Notes: generated by a model from the sequence alone, not told the origin. Counted from the stretch's first letter, positions 18,644 to 27,122 are shown. The stretch is 32,879 nt of DNA from Xanthobacteraceae bacterium (GCA_030037185.1 JASHRR010001210.1:1-32879); one strand, 5' to 3'. Numbers and translations: made by a program.

Positions 18644-19618
18644 TTAAGGGCTGCGTGTTGCCGGCGGGCCGCGCCGGGACAACCGTCTGCGCAGGCCGAA
18701 CAGTGTCTCGGCTACGCCTACGAGCGTGACGACCACGACCGGCCAGATCAGGACAGCGACGCACCCGTAGGCGCCAGACAGCACCACGGCGCGAGCGCGC
18801 GTATCACGGGTCGCCGTATGCAGGACCGCAAAGCCGATGATCGCAAATGCCACCGTCAGGGTCGCAGCAAACACGTTGGCGATGAGGCCTGCGAGATCGG
18901 GCAGGAAGGCACCGGCGAGCAGCGCTCCGTACGACGCGACGGCGAGCGGGGGAAGCGAAACCGCGTTGAGATCGGGCCACGGACGCCGGAGCCGGCCCGA
19001 CAGCTTCACCGCCTGACCGGCAAGCCACAGATTGCCCGTCAAGGTCATTGCAGCGATCACCGCCGCCGCCGGGGGCAGCATCGACACAAGCATCTCGACC
19101 AGGCGATGACCGTCCTCGATGCCGGGAAACTGTAGCGCTGCGTCCTCAGGTGTTCCGGTCTGCACGCGTAAAATTTGCTCGAGAGCGTCCGTCAGGCCGT
19201 GCCTGATGGTGGCCGCGTCGGCCCCGAACGTCGCCAGCGCCCCGACCACTACGGTGGCGCCGACGGCTGCGGCCCACAACACCAGACGGCCAGGAGGATA
19301 CCATTCCAGCTGCGCGGACCCGCCGTTTGCGACCGGGCGGCCGAGGAGTGCGAGATAACCCAGCCACCACGCCGGCGCCCCGACGGAGGCGAGAAAGGTC
19401 GCCAAAAAGAACATGCCGAATGCGCCGCCGAGCAGCGCGGCCGCCGCGACCGCCGCGGTGAGGCCGGCCCAGTGGCTCCAACCCAGGGCCGCGATCATGA
19501 TCGGCAGCGGCGCCAGGTAGAACAGGAGGACGGACAGTCCAACCCCGGAGGTCACTGACCCGAACATCAGCGCGGCTGCCGTTCCGGCGCTAACTCCTAT
19601 TAATATGACCTGCTTCAT
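18644..19618 (-). CDS. DUF2232 integral membrane protein
   Basis: The 324-residue product is very hydrophobic, with about eight membrane segments. Between them are a loop with W-Y-P-P-G-R (about 105-110) and a stretch with F-G-A-D-A-A-T-I and P-G-I-E-D-G-H near 129-165. It ends in an Arg-rich cytoplasmic tail. Proteins of this family sit between rpsR and rplI in many Hyphomicrobiales and related bacteria. They have no established function; their place next to ribosomal genes and dnaB is conserved but unexplained. It lies 63 bases before rplI on the same strand. The start at 19618 has a weak ribosome site but opens directly with a membrane segment. Confidence 0.88.
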   Translation of the reverse strand: MKQVILIGVSAGTAAALMFGSVTSGVGLSVLLFYLAPLPIMIAALGWSHWAGLTAAVAAAALLGGAFGMFFLATFLASVGAPAWWLGYLALLGRPVANGGSAQLEWYPPGRLVLWAAAVGATVVVGALATFGADAATIRHGLTDALEQILRVQTGTPEDAALQFPGIEDGHRLVEMLVSMLPPAAAVIAAMTLTGNLWLAGQAVKLSGRLRRPWPDLNAVSLPPLAVASYGALLAGAFLPDLAGLIANVFAATLTVAFAIIGFAVLHTATRDTRARAVVLSGAYGCVAVLIWPVVVVTLVGVAETLFGLRRRLSRRGPPATRSP

Positions 19619-19680
19619 TACTAAGCTGTCCCGCTCATGGAGCGGTTAGAGGCGGATCGGCAGCCCCAACCGGGAATCAG

Positions 19681-19724
19681 AGGTCAATGATCAACGATCA
19701 GAACGCGTGGCTGATGACTGACCT
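19681..19724. repeat. Imperfect 13-bp inverted repeat between rpsR and the DUF2232 gene
   Basis: The arms AGGTCAATGATCA (19681-19693) and TGATGACTGACCT (19712-19724) match at 10 of 13 positions over an 18-base spacer. It lies 11 bases after the rpsR stop. It could be a weak attenuator that lowers expression past rpsR, or a short dispersed repeat like the one at 27080. Confidence 0.4.
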
Positions 19725-19734
19725 GTGACATTGG

Positions 19735-20007
19735 TTATTGAATGACGTAAGGCAGCAGCCCGAGAAAGCGGGCGCGCTTGATGGCGCGCGCAAGCTCACG
19801 CTGCTTGAGCGCCGATACGGCCGTGATGCGGCTCGGCACGATCTTGCCGCGCTCAGAAATGTAGCGCTGCAAGAGGCGCACGTCTTTGTAATCGATCTTC
19901 GGCGCGTTCGCGCCCGAGAACGGACATGTCTTGCGCCGGCGAAAGAATGGGCGCCGCGCTGCGCCGCCGCCGAATTCACGGCCGCCGTGTCCAGCTTCGA
20001 AGGTCAT
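19735..20007 (-). CDS. rpsR: 30S ribosomal protein S18
   Basis: The 90-residue protein binds 16S rRNA with S6 in the platform of the small subunit. It has the family signature [10 protein letters not shown], then [25 protein letters not shown] and [20 protein letters not shown]. The Gly/Arg-rich start is about 15 residues longer than in E. coli. It begins four bases after the rpsF stop, so the two are translated together, with GGAG inside the end of rpsF. Confidence 0.98.
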   Translation of the reverse strand: MTFEAGHGGREFGGGAARRPFFRRRKTCPFSGANAPKIDYKDVRLLQRYISERGKIVPSRITAVSALKQRELARAIKRARFLGLLPYVIQ

Positions 20008-20011
20008 GGCG

Positions 20012-20449
20012 TCAATGCTCCGTCACTTCGCTGTCGTCTTCGTTCCCGCGGTCCTCCCGGGCGCCGCGGCCGCCGTCGCGTTCGCGCCGGCGTTCGCCGC
20101 GGCGTTCGTCGCGGTCACGGTCGCGATCGACCTTTCGCATCATGGCCGAAGGGGCGGATTCGAGTTCATCGACCCGCACCGTCATGGCGCGCAGCACGTC
20201 CTCGTCGATGTGCTGGCGCCGCTCGAGTTCGGTGATCGCCGCCGCCGGCGCATCCACGTTGAGCAGGGTAAAATGCGCTTTGCGGTTCTTGCGGATGCGA
20301 TAGGTAAGGGACTTGACGCCCCAATATTCCACCTTCGGGACGTTGCCGCCCATCTGTTCGATGACGCCCTTGAAACGGGCCGTCAGTTCATCCACCTGCT
20401 GCTGCGACAAATCCTGCCGCGCCAAAAAGACATGCTCATAGAATGGCAT
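20012..20449 (-). CDS. rpsF: 30S ribosomal protein S6
   Basis: The start is ATG 20449 behind GAGAGGA, giving M-P-F-Y-E-H-V-F-L, the usual S6 N-terminus; the frame is open further upstream but that part is leader. The 145-residue protein has the S6 fold to about residue 95 ([21 protein letters not shown]) and then a charged tail of alternating Arg, Asp and Glu ending D-D-S-E-V-T-E-H. The tail likely reaches toward S18 and neighbouring rRNA. It is first in the ribosomal operon and faces away from fabD. Confidence 0.97.
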   Translation of the reverse strand: MPFYEHVFLARQDLSQQQVDELTARFKGVIEQMGGNVPKVEYWGVKSLTYRIRKNRKAHFTLLNVDAPAAAITELERRQHIDEDVLRAMTVRVDELESAPSAMMRKVDRDRDRDERRGERRRERDGGRGAREDRGNEDDSEVTEH

Positions 20450-20469
20450 GCGGATTCCTCTCCACGGTT

Positions 20470-20512
20470 GCGCCGATCCGGCGCCAAGCCCCTCGTGCCT
20501 TTCGGGAAAGGC
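20470..20512 (-). promoter_or_regulatory. Two hairpins in the rpsF leader, possible S6:S18 autoregulatory element
   Basis: Two perfect stems lie 21-63 bases before the rpsF start: GCGCCG-ATC-CGGCGC (20470-20484) and GCCTTTC-GG-GAAAGGC (20497-20512). In many bacteria the S6:S18 complex binds an RNA structure in this leader and represses translation. The place fits, but I cannot confirm the conserved CCG bulge, so the assignment is tentative. Confidence 0.4.
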
Positions 20513-20792
20513 TCGAAAGCTTAAGAAGGCGGAAACACGGGACGTCGGGCCAAGCGGTCCTGCCGGCGTCAGCTCAAACCGGCCATAGATCAGGCCTGCG
20601 AATGCCAAGCGGCGGCCGTCCGTTCAGCTCCCAGCCGGGATCGAGCGGAAGACCGGCGTTATAGAGGCTTTGCGCCCGAATGCAACCGAAAAAGCGGCGA
20701 AATGCTGGAGACCCTCGCCAATGGGCGGGGCGCAAGCGCGTTTGTCACGCCAATTGCCGGTTGCCCTGCGGCCGAAGATTGCTTGGGCAGAC

Positions 20793-20821
20793 TTGACACT
20801 GACCCGACCGGAGGTGTCTTT
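20793..20821 (+). promoter_or_regulatory. Possible fabD promoter (TTGACA box)
   Basis: A perfect TTGACA at 20793-20798 lies about 145 bases before the fabD start. The -10 position 17 bases on reads GTCTTT, which is poor. The box overlaps an inverted pair GACAC (20795-20799) / GTGTC (20814-20818). A regulator could bind that pair, or it may be chance. Confidence 0.3.
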
Positions 20822-20855
20822 CCTGCCGCTTAAAGGCGCGCGGCTTCCCCCACCC

Positions 20856-20899
20856 CTGCCGAGCTCCCCGTGCGCAGACGTGCCGGGGAGGGTCGGCAG
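20856..20899 (+). promoter_or_regulatory. Long hairpin in the fabD leader
   Basis: CTGCCGA-GC-TCCCCG (20856-20870) pairs with CGGGGA-GGG-TCGGCAG (20884-20899): 13 paired bases broken by a 2/3-base internal loop, with a 13-base terminal loop. It ends 42 bases before the fabD ATG. It could be an attenuator, a transcript-stabilising element or a REP-type palindrome. No T-run follows. Confidence 0.5.
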
Positions 20900-20941
20900 C
20901 GGTCAACCGGCCAATTTCGATCCCCGAGGGGAACTGAAAGA

Positions 20942-21889
20942 ATGTCGATTGCATTGTTGTTTCCGGGCCAGGGCAGCCAAATGGTCGGAATGGGTAAGGC
21001 GTTGGCTGATGCCTATCCGGCAGCGCGGCGGGTGTTCGACGAAGTCGATACCGCCCTTGGCGCGCACCTCTCAGCGATCATCTGGGAAGGACCTGCCGAG
21101 GAACTCACTCTGACAGAGAATGCTCAGCCGGCCCTGATGGCGGTTTCGCTCGCGGCGATCCGCGTCCTCGAAACCGAGGCCGGTTTTAGTCCGGCGCGCG
21201 ATGTGCGTTTCGTATCCGGCCACTCGCTTGGGGAATATTCGGCGCTGGCGGCGGCCGGCGCGCTCACGATCGCTGACACGGCGCGGCTGCTGCGCATGCG
21301 CGGCCAGGCCATGCAGAAAGCGGTGCCGGTCGGGGCGGGCGGCATGGCGGCCTTGCTGGGCCTCGAATTCGAGGCCGCCAGGGCGGTCGCGGCCGAAGCC
21401 GCGCAGGGGCAGGTCTGTGAAGCCGCGAACGACAACGGGGGCGGTCAGGTGGTGGTGTCGGGCGACAGGGCTGCGGTCGAGCGCGCGGTCGAAATCGCCA
21501 GGAGTCGGGGGGCGAAACGCGCCATGATGCTGCCGGTTTCGGCGCCGTTCCACTGCGCCCTGATGCAGCCCGCCGCGGACACAATGGCGCAGGCGCTCGC
21601 GGAGGTGACGATCGGCAAGCCGTCGCCGCCGCTGGTCGCCAATGTGGTGGCGCATGCCATCTCGGAGCCGCCGGAGATCGCCCGTCGTCTGGTCGAGCAG
21701 GTCACTGGCACGGTGCGCTGGCGCGAATGCGTTGCCTATATGGCGCGCGAAGGCGTGACCAGGTTCTATGAGATCGGTGCCGGCAAGGTGCTGAGCGGTC
21801 TCGTCAAGCGCATCGTTGGCGGCGCCGTCGCCAACGCGATCGGGACACCGCAGGATGTCCATGCGTTCGGCGCGACGTTGACGGCTTGA
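20942..21889 (+). CDS. fabD: Malonyl-CoA:acyl carrier protein transacylase
   Basis: FabD loads malonyl units onto ACP for fatty-acid elongation. The start ATG 20942 gives M-S-I-A-L-L-F-P-G-Q-G-S-Q, the normal N-terminus; upstream codons are leader. The 315-residue protein has the nucleophile in G-H-S95-L-G, Arg120 in L-L-R-M-R, and catalytic His204 in V-S-A-P-F-H. Length and motifs are typical. It is the first gene of the fab set, and its stop is next to the start of fabG, so the two are probably translationally coupled. Confidence 0.98.
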   Translation: MSIALLFPGQGSQMVGMGKALADAYPAARRVFDEVDTALGAHLSAIIWEGPAEELTLTENAQPALMAVSLAAIRVLETEAGFSPARDVRFVSGHSLGEYSALAAAGALTIADTARLLRMRGQAMQKAVPVGAGGMAALLGLEFEAARAVAAEAAQGQVCEAANDNGGGQVVVSGDRAAVERAVEIARSRGAKRAMMLPVSAPFHCALMQPAADTMAQALAEVTIGKPSPPLVANVVAHAISEPPEIARRLVEQVTGTVRWRECVAYMAREGVTRFYEIGAGKVLSGLVKRIVGGAVANAIGTPQDVHAFGATLTA

Positions 21890-21897
21890 AGATGGCC

Positions 21898-22635
21898 ATG
21901 TTCGATCTCGCCGGCAGGACCGCTCTCGTGACCGGGGCAACCGGGAGCATCGGCTGGGCCATCGCGCACGCGCTTCACGCCAACGGCGCAACAGTAACGA
22001 TTTCGGGAACCCGCATCGAAATGCTCGATTCGCTCGCCGGTCAGCTTGGCGGCCGCGTGCACGTTGTGCGCTGCAACCTCGCTGACCGGGAAGATGTGGA
22101 AAATCTCGTTCCGGCCGCAGAGGCCGCAATGGGTCACATCGATATTCTGGTCAACAACGCCGCCATCACGCGGGACAACATCTTTGTGCGACTCAAGGAC
22201 GAGGACTGGGATGAGGTTCTTGCCGTTGACCTCACCGCGGCTTTCCGGCTCATCCGCGCCGCCGTGCGTGGGATGATTCGCCGCCGCTTCGGCCGCATCA
22301 TCGGGGTTACCTCGGTGGTTGGCCTGACCGGCAATGCCGGTCAGGCCAACTACGCTGCTGCCAAGGCCGGAATGATCGGCATGACCAAATCGCTTGCCCA
22401 GGAGGTGGCGTCGCGCGGCATCACTGTAAATACGATCGCGCCGGGGATCATCGATACAGCGATGACCAGCGCTCTCACCGACAAGCAAAAGGACGCGATC
22501 GTCGCGCGCGTGCCGGCTGGTCGGCTGGGGACGCCTGACGATGTGGCCGCTGCCGCGCTCTATCTCGCCTCGCTTGAGGGTGCCTACGTAACCGGACAGA
22601 CGCTCCATGTGAACGGCGGAATGGCCATGATTTGA
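21898..22635 (+). CDS. fabG: 3-oxoacyl-ACP reductase FabG
   Basis: This NADPH-dependent short-chain dehydrogenase reduces 3-oxoacyl-ACP. ATG 21898 (M-F-D-L-A-G-R) is chosen because GAAG lies six bases before it; ATG 21892 and TTG 21886 are also in frame. The 245-residue product shows T-G-A-T-G-S-I-G (12-19), N-N-A-A-I (86-90), and catalytic Ser139, Tyr152 and Lys156 in the N-Y-A-A-A-K motif. The fourth tetrad position, Asn in E. coli FabG, is Asp here (A-V-D111-L-T-A-A-F). Identity is otherwise secure from sequence and from its place between fabD and acpP. Confidence 0.96.
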   Translation: MFDLAGRTALVTGATGSIGWAIAHALHANGATVTISGTRIEMLDSLAGQLGGRVHVVRCNLADREDVENLVPAAEAAMGHIDILVNNAAITRDNIFVRLKDEDWDEVLAVDLTAAFRLIRAAVRGMIRRRFGRIIGVTSVVGLTGNAGQANYAAAKAGMIGMTKSLAQEVASRGITVNTIAPGIIDTAMTSALTDKQKDAIVARVPAGRLGTPDDVAAAALYLASLEGAYVTGQTLHVNGGMAMI

Positions 22636-22858
22636 GGTCGTGGAACAGCAAATCGCCAGCCTCAGGAGGCTCCGCGATGCTGGTCAAGGCAATTGAAGTG
22701 TGGTAACCCCCGAAACGACTGGACGATGTGGTGGGGCGCTCAAAAAAATCCGAGGCGAGTGTTTCCCAGCTGGCGTCGACCACGACGATGCCGCGTTCGG
22801 CGATTGCGGGATCGCTAGGCCGGCCAAGCCAATCAAGAGGCGCACGAGGTTTTGGAAA

Positions 22859-23098
22859 ATGGATGACATTGGCGAGCGGGTAAAGAAGATCGTCGTGGAG
22901 CATCTTGGCGTCGAGCCCGAGAAGGTGACGGACGGTGCGAGTTTCATTGACGATTTGGGCGCCGACAGTCTCGACACCGTCGAGCTTGTCATGGCGTTCG
23001 AAGAGGAATTTGGCTGCGAGATTCCCGACGACGCGGCCGAGACGATCCTGACCGTTGGCGACGCGGTAAAATTCCTCGAAAAGAACGCCAAAAGCTGA
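22859..23098 (+). CDS. acpP: Acyl carrier protein
   Basis: The product is 79 residues, starting M-D-D-I-G-E-R-V. The phosphopantetheine attachment site is D-S37-L in [10 protein letters not shown], followed by the acidic recognition helix and [10 protein letters not shown]. It carries growing acyl chains for FabD, FabG and FabF encoded around it. The ribosome site (GAGG, about 10 bases upstream) is modest for a protein needed in large amounts. The 220-base gap after fabG leaves room for a separate promoter. The frame is open upstream but has no ACP character there. Confidence 0.98.
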   Translation: MDDIGERVKKIVVEHLGVEPEKVTDGASFIDDLGADSLDTVELVMAFEEEFGCEIPDDAAETILTVGDAVKFLEKNAKS

Positions 23099-23304
23099 TC
23101 GCCGCGCACGCGCAGCTGACCGTTGCGGTCCTTGAAGGCAATAGTGTTTGAGTCCCCGGCAGGATGTTTCGATTTCCGGTTGTCTGTTAGCCGGCAAGCG
23201 ATGCGTGCTGCATCGAGCGGCAACCGGCCCGGTTGGCCGGGCCGCAATGTTTGCGTACAACCGGCGGTGCAAAACAGCTGTTTGTGGCCCGTGCGGACGA
23301 ACCC

Positions 23305-24570
23305 ATGAGGCGCGTTGTCGTAACAGGCATGGGGATGGTCACGCCGCTTGGTTGCGGGGTTGAGACCTCGTGGCAGCGGTTGATCGCCGGTGAAAGCGGC
23401 GCGCGCAAGGTCGACACCTTCGACGTGTCCGATCTGCCGGCGCGCATCGCGTGCATGATTCCGCGCGGCGATGGCGCCGACGGCACCTACAACCCCTCCG
23501 ATTGGATGGAACCCAAGGAACAGCGCAAGGTCGACGATTTCATCGCCTACGCGATGTGCGCGGCGACCCAAGCGATCCGTGACGCGGACTGCGCGCCGCG
23601 GACTTATGAGGACGAGATCGCCATCGGCGTGATGATCGGCTCCGGTATCGGCGGCGTCGCCGGCATTGCCGAAACTGCTCTGGTGCTCAAGGAGCGAGGT
23701 CCGCGGCGGGTATCGCCGTTCTTCATCCCGGGACGCCTCATCAACCTTGCCTCGGGCTACGTGTCGATCGCCCACAAGCTGAAGGGGCCGAATCACGCTG
23801 TCGTCACCGCCTGCTCGACGGGGGCGCACGCGATCGGCGACGCCGCGCGCCTGATCGCGCTGGGCGACGCCGATCTGATGGTGGCGGGTGGGGCCGAATC
23901 GCCGCTCGACCGGTTGTCGATGGCAGGTTTTGCGGCCTGCCGCGCACTGTCGACCGCGTTCAACGACGAGCCGACGCGGGCGTCGCGGCCCTACGACCAG
24001 GATCGGGATGGCTTCGTCATGGGGGAGGGGGCCGGTGTGGTGGTGCTGGAAGAGCTCGATCATGCCCGGGCGCGCGGCGCCAGGATCTACGCGGAGCTGA
24101 TCGGCTATGGCCTGTCGGGGGACGCCTACCATATCACGGCGCCCGCCGAGGACGGCGATGGCGCCTTGCGCTGCATGACCGCAGCGATCCGGCGCGCCGG
24201 CATCACACCGGGCGAGATCGACTACATCAACGCACATGGCACCTCGACGCCGCTCGGCGACGAGATCGAGCTCAATGCGGTGCAACGGCTCATCGGAGAC
24301 GATGCCAGGCACATTGCCATGTCTTCCACCAAGTCTTCGATCGGCCATCTGCTCGGCGCTGCCGGCGCCGTCGAGGCCATTTTCTCGATTTTGGCGATGC
24401 GCGACAGGGTTGCGCCGCCGACGCTCAACCTCGACAATCCTTCCGTCAAAGCGGTGGTCGACTTGGTGCCGCACCGCGCGCGCGAACGCGAAATCGATGT
24501 GGTTTTATCGAACTCGTTCGGGTTTGGCGGCACCAACGCGTCGCTGGTGTTTCGCCGCCTGCACGATTGA
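23305..24570 (+). CDS. fabF: 3-oxoacyl-ACP synthase II FabF
   Basis: FabF condenses malonyl-ACP with acyl-ACP. ATG 23305 gives M-R-R-V-V-V-T-G-M-G-M-V-T-P-L-G, the standard start; a longer frame from TTG 23233 is leader. The 421-residue protein carries the Cys-His-His triad: Cys170 in V-T-A-C-S-T-G-A, His311 in N-A-H-G-T-S-T-P-L-G-D and His348 in S-S-I-G-H-L-L-G-A-A-G. It ends with S-N-S-F-G-F-G-G-T-N-A-S-L-V-F. Everything typical is present. It follows acpP by about 200 bases. Confidence 0.98.
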   Translation: MRRVVVTGMGMVTPLGCGVETSWQRLIAGESGARKVDTFDVSDLPARIACMIPRGDGADGTYNPSDWMEPKEQRKVDDFIAYAMCAATQAIRDADCAPRTYEDEIAIGVMIGSGIGGVAGIAETALVLKERGPRRVSPFFIPGRLINLASGYVSIAHKLKGPNHAVVTACSTGAHAIGDAARLIALGDADLMVAGGAESPLDRLSMAGFAACRALSTAFNDEPTRASRPYDQDRDGFVMGEGAGVVVLEELDHARARGARIYAELIGYGLSGDAYHITAPAEDGDGALRCMTAAIRRAGITPGEIDYINAHGTSTPLGDEIELNAVQRLIGDDARHIAMSSTKSSIGHLLGAAGAVEAIFSILAMRDRVAPPTLNLDNPSVKAVVDLVPHRAREREIDVVLSNSFGFGGTNASLVFRRLHD

Positions 24571-24665
24571 AGCGTGCCTTGCGGGACAGGCAGCGTAGGT
24601 TTAAGAGCGTGGTTGCGTTAGGGTAATCGACAAAAGGCCATAATTCATCGCTGTTCTTGCGCGTT

Positions 24666-24711
24666 CCGACCTTTTCCTGCGGGGGAGGGGTCGGAGGGGG
24701 GATTGTATCCC
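24666..24711. repeat. REP-like G-rich palindromic element between fabF and mltG
   Basis: CCGACC (24666-24671) pairs with GGTCGG (24689-24694), and GGGAT (24699-24703) pairs with ATCCC (24707-24711). The stretch between is strongly G-rich on the plus strand (GCGGGGGAGGGG). It resembles the G-rich palindrome inside rsmA near 31534-31550, suggesting one dispersed repeat family. Confidence 0.5.
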
Positions 24712-24755
24712 TGGGGTGGCGTTGGTTTCGTTAATCTCTGAGCGGATTTGTATCC

Positions 24756-26063
24756 ATGGCCGATTCTCGTGATGCAGCCTCCGAACTGATGCGGGACGCG
24801 GCGCGGGTGAAGCGGGAAACGGTGATGCGCGCCCCGTCGCGCGAGGGAACTGCGGATGGGCGCAGAGGCACGATGGCTGGCGAACGACCTGGCGAGATCA
24901 AGCGAGTAGCGCCGCGCAGTCCGCGCGCGGCTCTCGAGCCCGAGCCGGTTCCGGTGCCGGCGCGCTGGTCGGAGAGCGTGCGCCATCCCCTCGTCATGGC
25001 CGGCAACGCGGTGTTCACCGCGCTGATCCTGCTCGCGCTTGCAGGCGGCATTCTGTTCGTCGTCGCCAAGCAGCGCTTTGAAGCGCCTGGCCCGCTCGAG
25101 CAAGATAAGATCGTCAATATTCCGCCGCGCCTCGGCATCCGTGACATTGCGGATCTCCTGGCCCGGGAGGGCGTGATCGATTCGCCCTGGACCTTCGCGA
25201 TGAGTGCCCTGCTTGCAAAGACGCATGACGAATTGAGGTTCGGCGAGTATCAGTTCCCCAAGCAGGCGAGCTTGCATGACGTGATCAACACAATCATCGA
25301 TGGCAAGGTCGTGCTGCACCAGATCACCATCCCTGAGGGTTTGACGTCAGAGCAAGTGGTGCAGCGTCTGCTGGAAACGGACATCTTGTCCGGCAGCATC
25401 AAAGACATTCCGCGCGAGGGCTCGATGCTCCCCGAAACCTATCGCTACCCGCGGGGTTCTTCACGCGAGCAGGTGATACAGCGGCTGCAGCAGGCACAGG
25501 CGCGCGTCGTCCAGGAGGTCTGGGAGCGCCGGATGCCGGACCTGCCGCTGCGCACGCCCCAGCAACTGGTTATCCTGGCCTCGATCGTCGAGAAAGAAAC
25601 CGGCCGCGCCGACGAACGCACTCGCGTCGCGGCTGTTTTCATCAATCGTCTCAAGCAGCACATGAAGCTGCAGTCAGATCCCACCATTACCTACGGGCTG
25701 GTGGGCGGCAAGGGTACGCTCGGCCGGCCCATCCTGAAAAGCGAGATCGAGCAGCATACGCCCTACAACACCTATGTCATCGAGGGCCTGCCGCCGGGGC
25801 CGATCTCGAATCCGGGTCGCGCGGCGCTCGAAGCGGTTGCCAATCCGGCCCGCACCAAGGAACTTTATTTCGTCGCCGACGGCACCGGCGGCCACGCCTT
25901 TTCGGAGACCCTCGAGCAGCACCAGCGCAACGTCGCCCGCCTGCGCGCGCTTGAGCAGGGGTCGCCGCCGACAGCGGCACAGCCCCCGACGCCTATTGCG
26001 GGGCCGGTGCGTGCGGTGCCCGTGCGCCCGTCGCTTCAGCCGCCGCCGACCCAGCCGCGTTAA
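24756..26063 (+). CDS. mltG: Endolytic murein transglycosylase MltG
   Basis: MltG cuts nascent glycan strands near the inner membrane and helps set their length. The 435-residue product has a cytoplasmic Arg/Pro-rich N-terminus (1-75), one membrane segment (about 80-103), a LysM-like part, and the YceG domain with catalytic Glu279 in A-S-I-V-E-K-E-T-G and L-Q-S-D-P-T-I-T-Y-G. The C-terminal 35 residues are Pro-rich. E. coli MltG is about 340 residues; the extra length is in the two tails. The ribosome site is weak. Its position directly after fabF is conserved in alphaproteobacteria. Confidence 0.96.
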   Translation: MADSRDAASELMRDAARVKRETVMRAPSREGTADGRRGTMAGERPGEIKRVAPRSPRAALEPEPVPVPARWSESVRHPLVMAGNAVFTALILLALAGGILFVVAKQRFEAPGPLEQDKIVNIPPRLGIRDIADLLAREGVIDSPWTFAMSALLAKTHDELRFGEYQFPKQASLHDVINTIIDGKVVLHQITIPEGLTSEQVVQRLLETDILSGSIKDIPREGSMLPETYRYPRGSSREQVIQRLQQAQARVVQEVWERRMPDLPLRTPQQLVILASIVEKETGRADERTRVAAVFINRLKQHMKLQSDPTITYGLVGGKGTLGRPILKSEIEQHTPYNTYVIEGLPPGPISNPGRAALEAVANPARTKELYFVADGTGGHAFSETLEQHQRNVARLRALEQGSPPTAAQPPTPIAGPVRAVPVRPSLQPPPTQPR

Positions 26064-26184
26064 CGCCGCCGCGGCCGGGCGGATGCCGCTTCTGCGCCCA
26101 GCATGCCGTGCGGCTTGAGGCGCGTCGTCGCCATCGCTAAGTTCTAAAGCGATTCCGTTTTTCCATGAACCGAAAGTGTTTTGC

Positions 26185-27072
26185 ATGGCGCTGTCGAGCA
26201 TGACGGGATTTGCCCGCGGCCACGGGGAGTCGCGTGGATATGCATGGTCGTGGGAAATCAAATCCGTCAATGCCAAGGGGCTCGACCTGCGCCTGCGGTT
26301 GCCGCCCGGCTGGGACGCCGTAGAGCCGCCGGTGCGGGCGAAAGCCGGCGAGTTGCTCACACGCGGCACCGTCTACGCCACCCTCGGCATCGAGTGCCAT
26401 GCCAAGTCGCCGGTGGTGCGCCTCAACGAGGATGTGCTTAACGCCGTCCTCGGCACCGTCAAGTCGCTCTCCGGCCGCATCGATGCCGATCGTCCGCGGC
26501 TCGATGGCATTCTCGCCGTCAAGGGCGTCATCGAGGTGGTCGATGCCGAGCAAGGCGAAGAGGAGCGGCGTACGGTGGAATCCGAGGTTGTCTCGGGTTT
26601 CGGCGCGGCACTCGCGAGCCTGATCGAGAACCGGCGGCGCGAGGGTGAGGCGCTCGGGCGCATCCTTTCCGGGCGCCTCGATGAGATTGCGGTGTTGATT
26701 GATCGCGCCGAGGCTGCCGCCGCTCGCCGGCCGGATGCCATCAAGCAACGCATCGCCGACCAGATCGCGGCTCTGTTGGAAGTGTCAGACCGTTTCGATG
26801 CCGACCGTCTGCACCAGGAAGCGGTTTTGATCGCTGCCAAAGCGGACGTGCGGGAGGAACTCGATCGGCTCGCGGCCCATGTCGAGCAAGCGCAAATGAC
26901 GGTGATGAAAGGCGGCACGGTCGGCCGACGGCTCGATTTCTTGTCGCAGGAATTCAACCGCGAAACCAACACGCTTTGCGCAAAGTCGAACGATCTTGAG
27001 CTCACCAATATCGGGCTCGAGCTGAAAGGCGTGGTCGAGCAGTTCCGTGAGCAGGTCCAGAACCTGGAATGA
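26185..27072 (+). CDS. yicC: YicC family endoribonuclease
   Basis: ATG 26185 gives M-A-L-S-S-M-T-G-F-A-R-G, the typical YicC start; a GTG nine bases upstream is in frame but unlikely. The 295-residue protein has the N-terminal YicC domain (S-V-N-A-K-G-L-D-L-R-L-R-L-P near 30) and the C-terminal DUF1732 domain with G-R-R-L-D-F-L-S-Q-E-F-N-R-E-T-N-T. In E. coli YicC is a ribonuclease that cuts some small RNAs. The usual Gly-Ser-Lys after N-T-L reads Cys-Ala-Lys here. It lies between mltG and gmk, as in related genomes. Confidence 0.95.
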   Translation: MALSSMTGFARGHGESRGYAWSWEIKSVNAKGLDLRLRLPPGWDAVEPPVRAKAGELLTRGTVYATLGIECHAKSPVVRLNEDVLNAVLGTVKSLSGRIDADRPRLDGILAVKGVIEVVDAEQGEEERRTVESEVVSGFGAALASLIENRRREGEALGRILSGRLDEIAVLIDRAEAAAARRPDAIKQRIADQIAALLEVSDRFDADRLHQEAVLIAAKADVREELDRLAAHVEQAQMTVMKGGTVGRRLDFLSQEFNRETNTLCAKSNDLELTNIGLELKGVVEQFREQVQNLE

Positions 27073-27079
27073 CCAGGGG

Positions 27080-27122
27080 TCAGTAATCACTCATCAGAGC
27101 AAGCGCCGGTACTGATTACTGA
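27080..27122. repeat. Perfect 10-bp inverted repeat between yicC and gmk
   Basis: TCAGTAATCA (27080-27089) is exactly matched by TGATTACTGA (27113-27122) over a 23-base spacer. It starts 8 bases after the yicC stop and ends 7 bases before the gmk ATG, so in RNA it would cover the gmk ribosome-binding region. It may affect gmk translation or be a short dispersed repeat. Confidence 0.6.

Larger units (their letters stand above)
20450..20941. other. Divergent intergenic region between rpsF and fabD, 492 bases
   Basis: This holds the leaders and promoters of two essential operons and no gene. The rpsF side carries two hairpins (20470-20512). The fabD side carries a TTGACA box and a long hairpin (20856-20899). 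These are listed separately. Frames open into this region from both genes are leader sequence without coding character. Confidence 0.7.

Noticed and set aside
22684..24474. A 596-codon open frame on the minus strand opposite acpP and fabF
   Set aside because: It is antisense to two certain genes; long antisense frames are expected in GC-rich DNA, and its product resembles no family.
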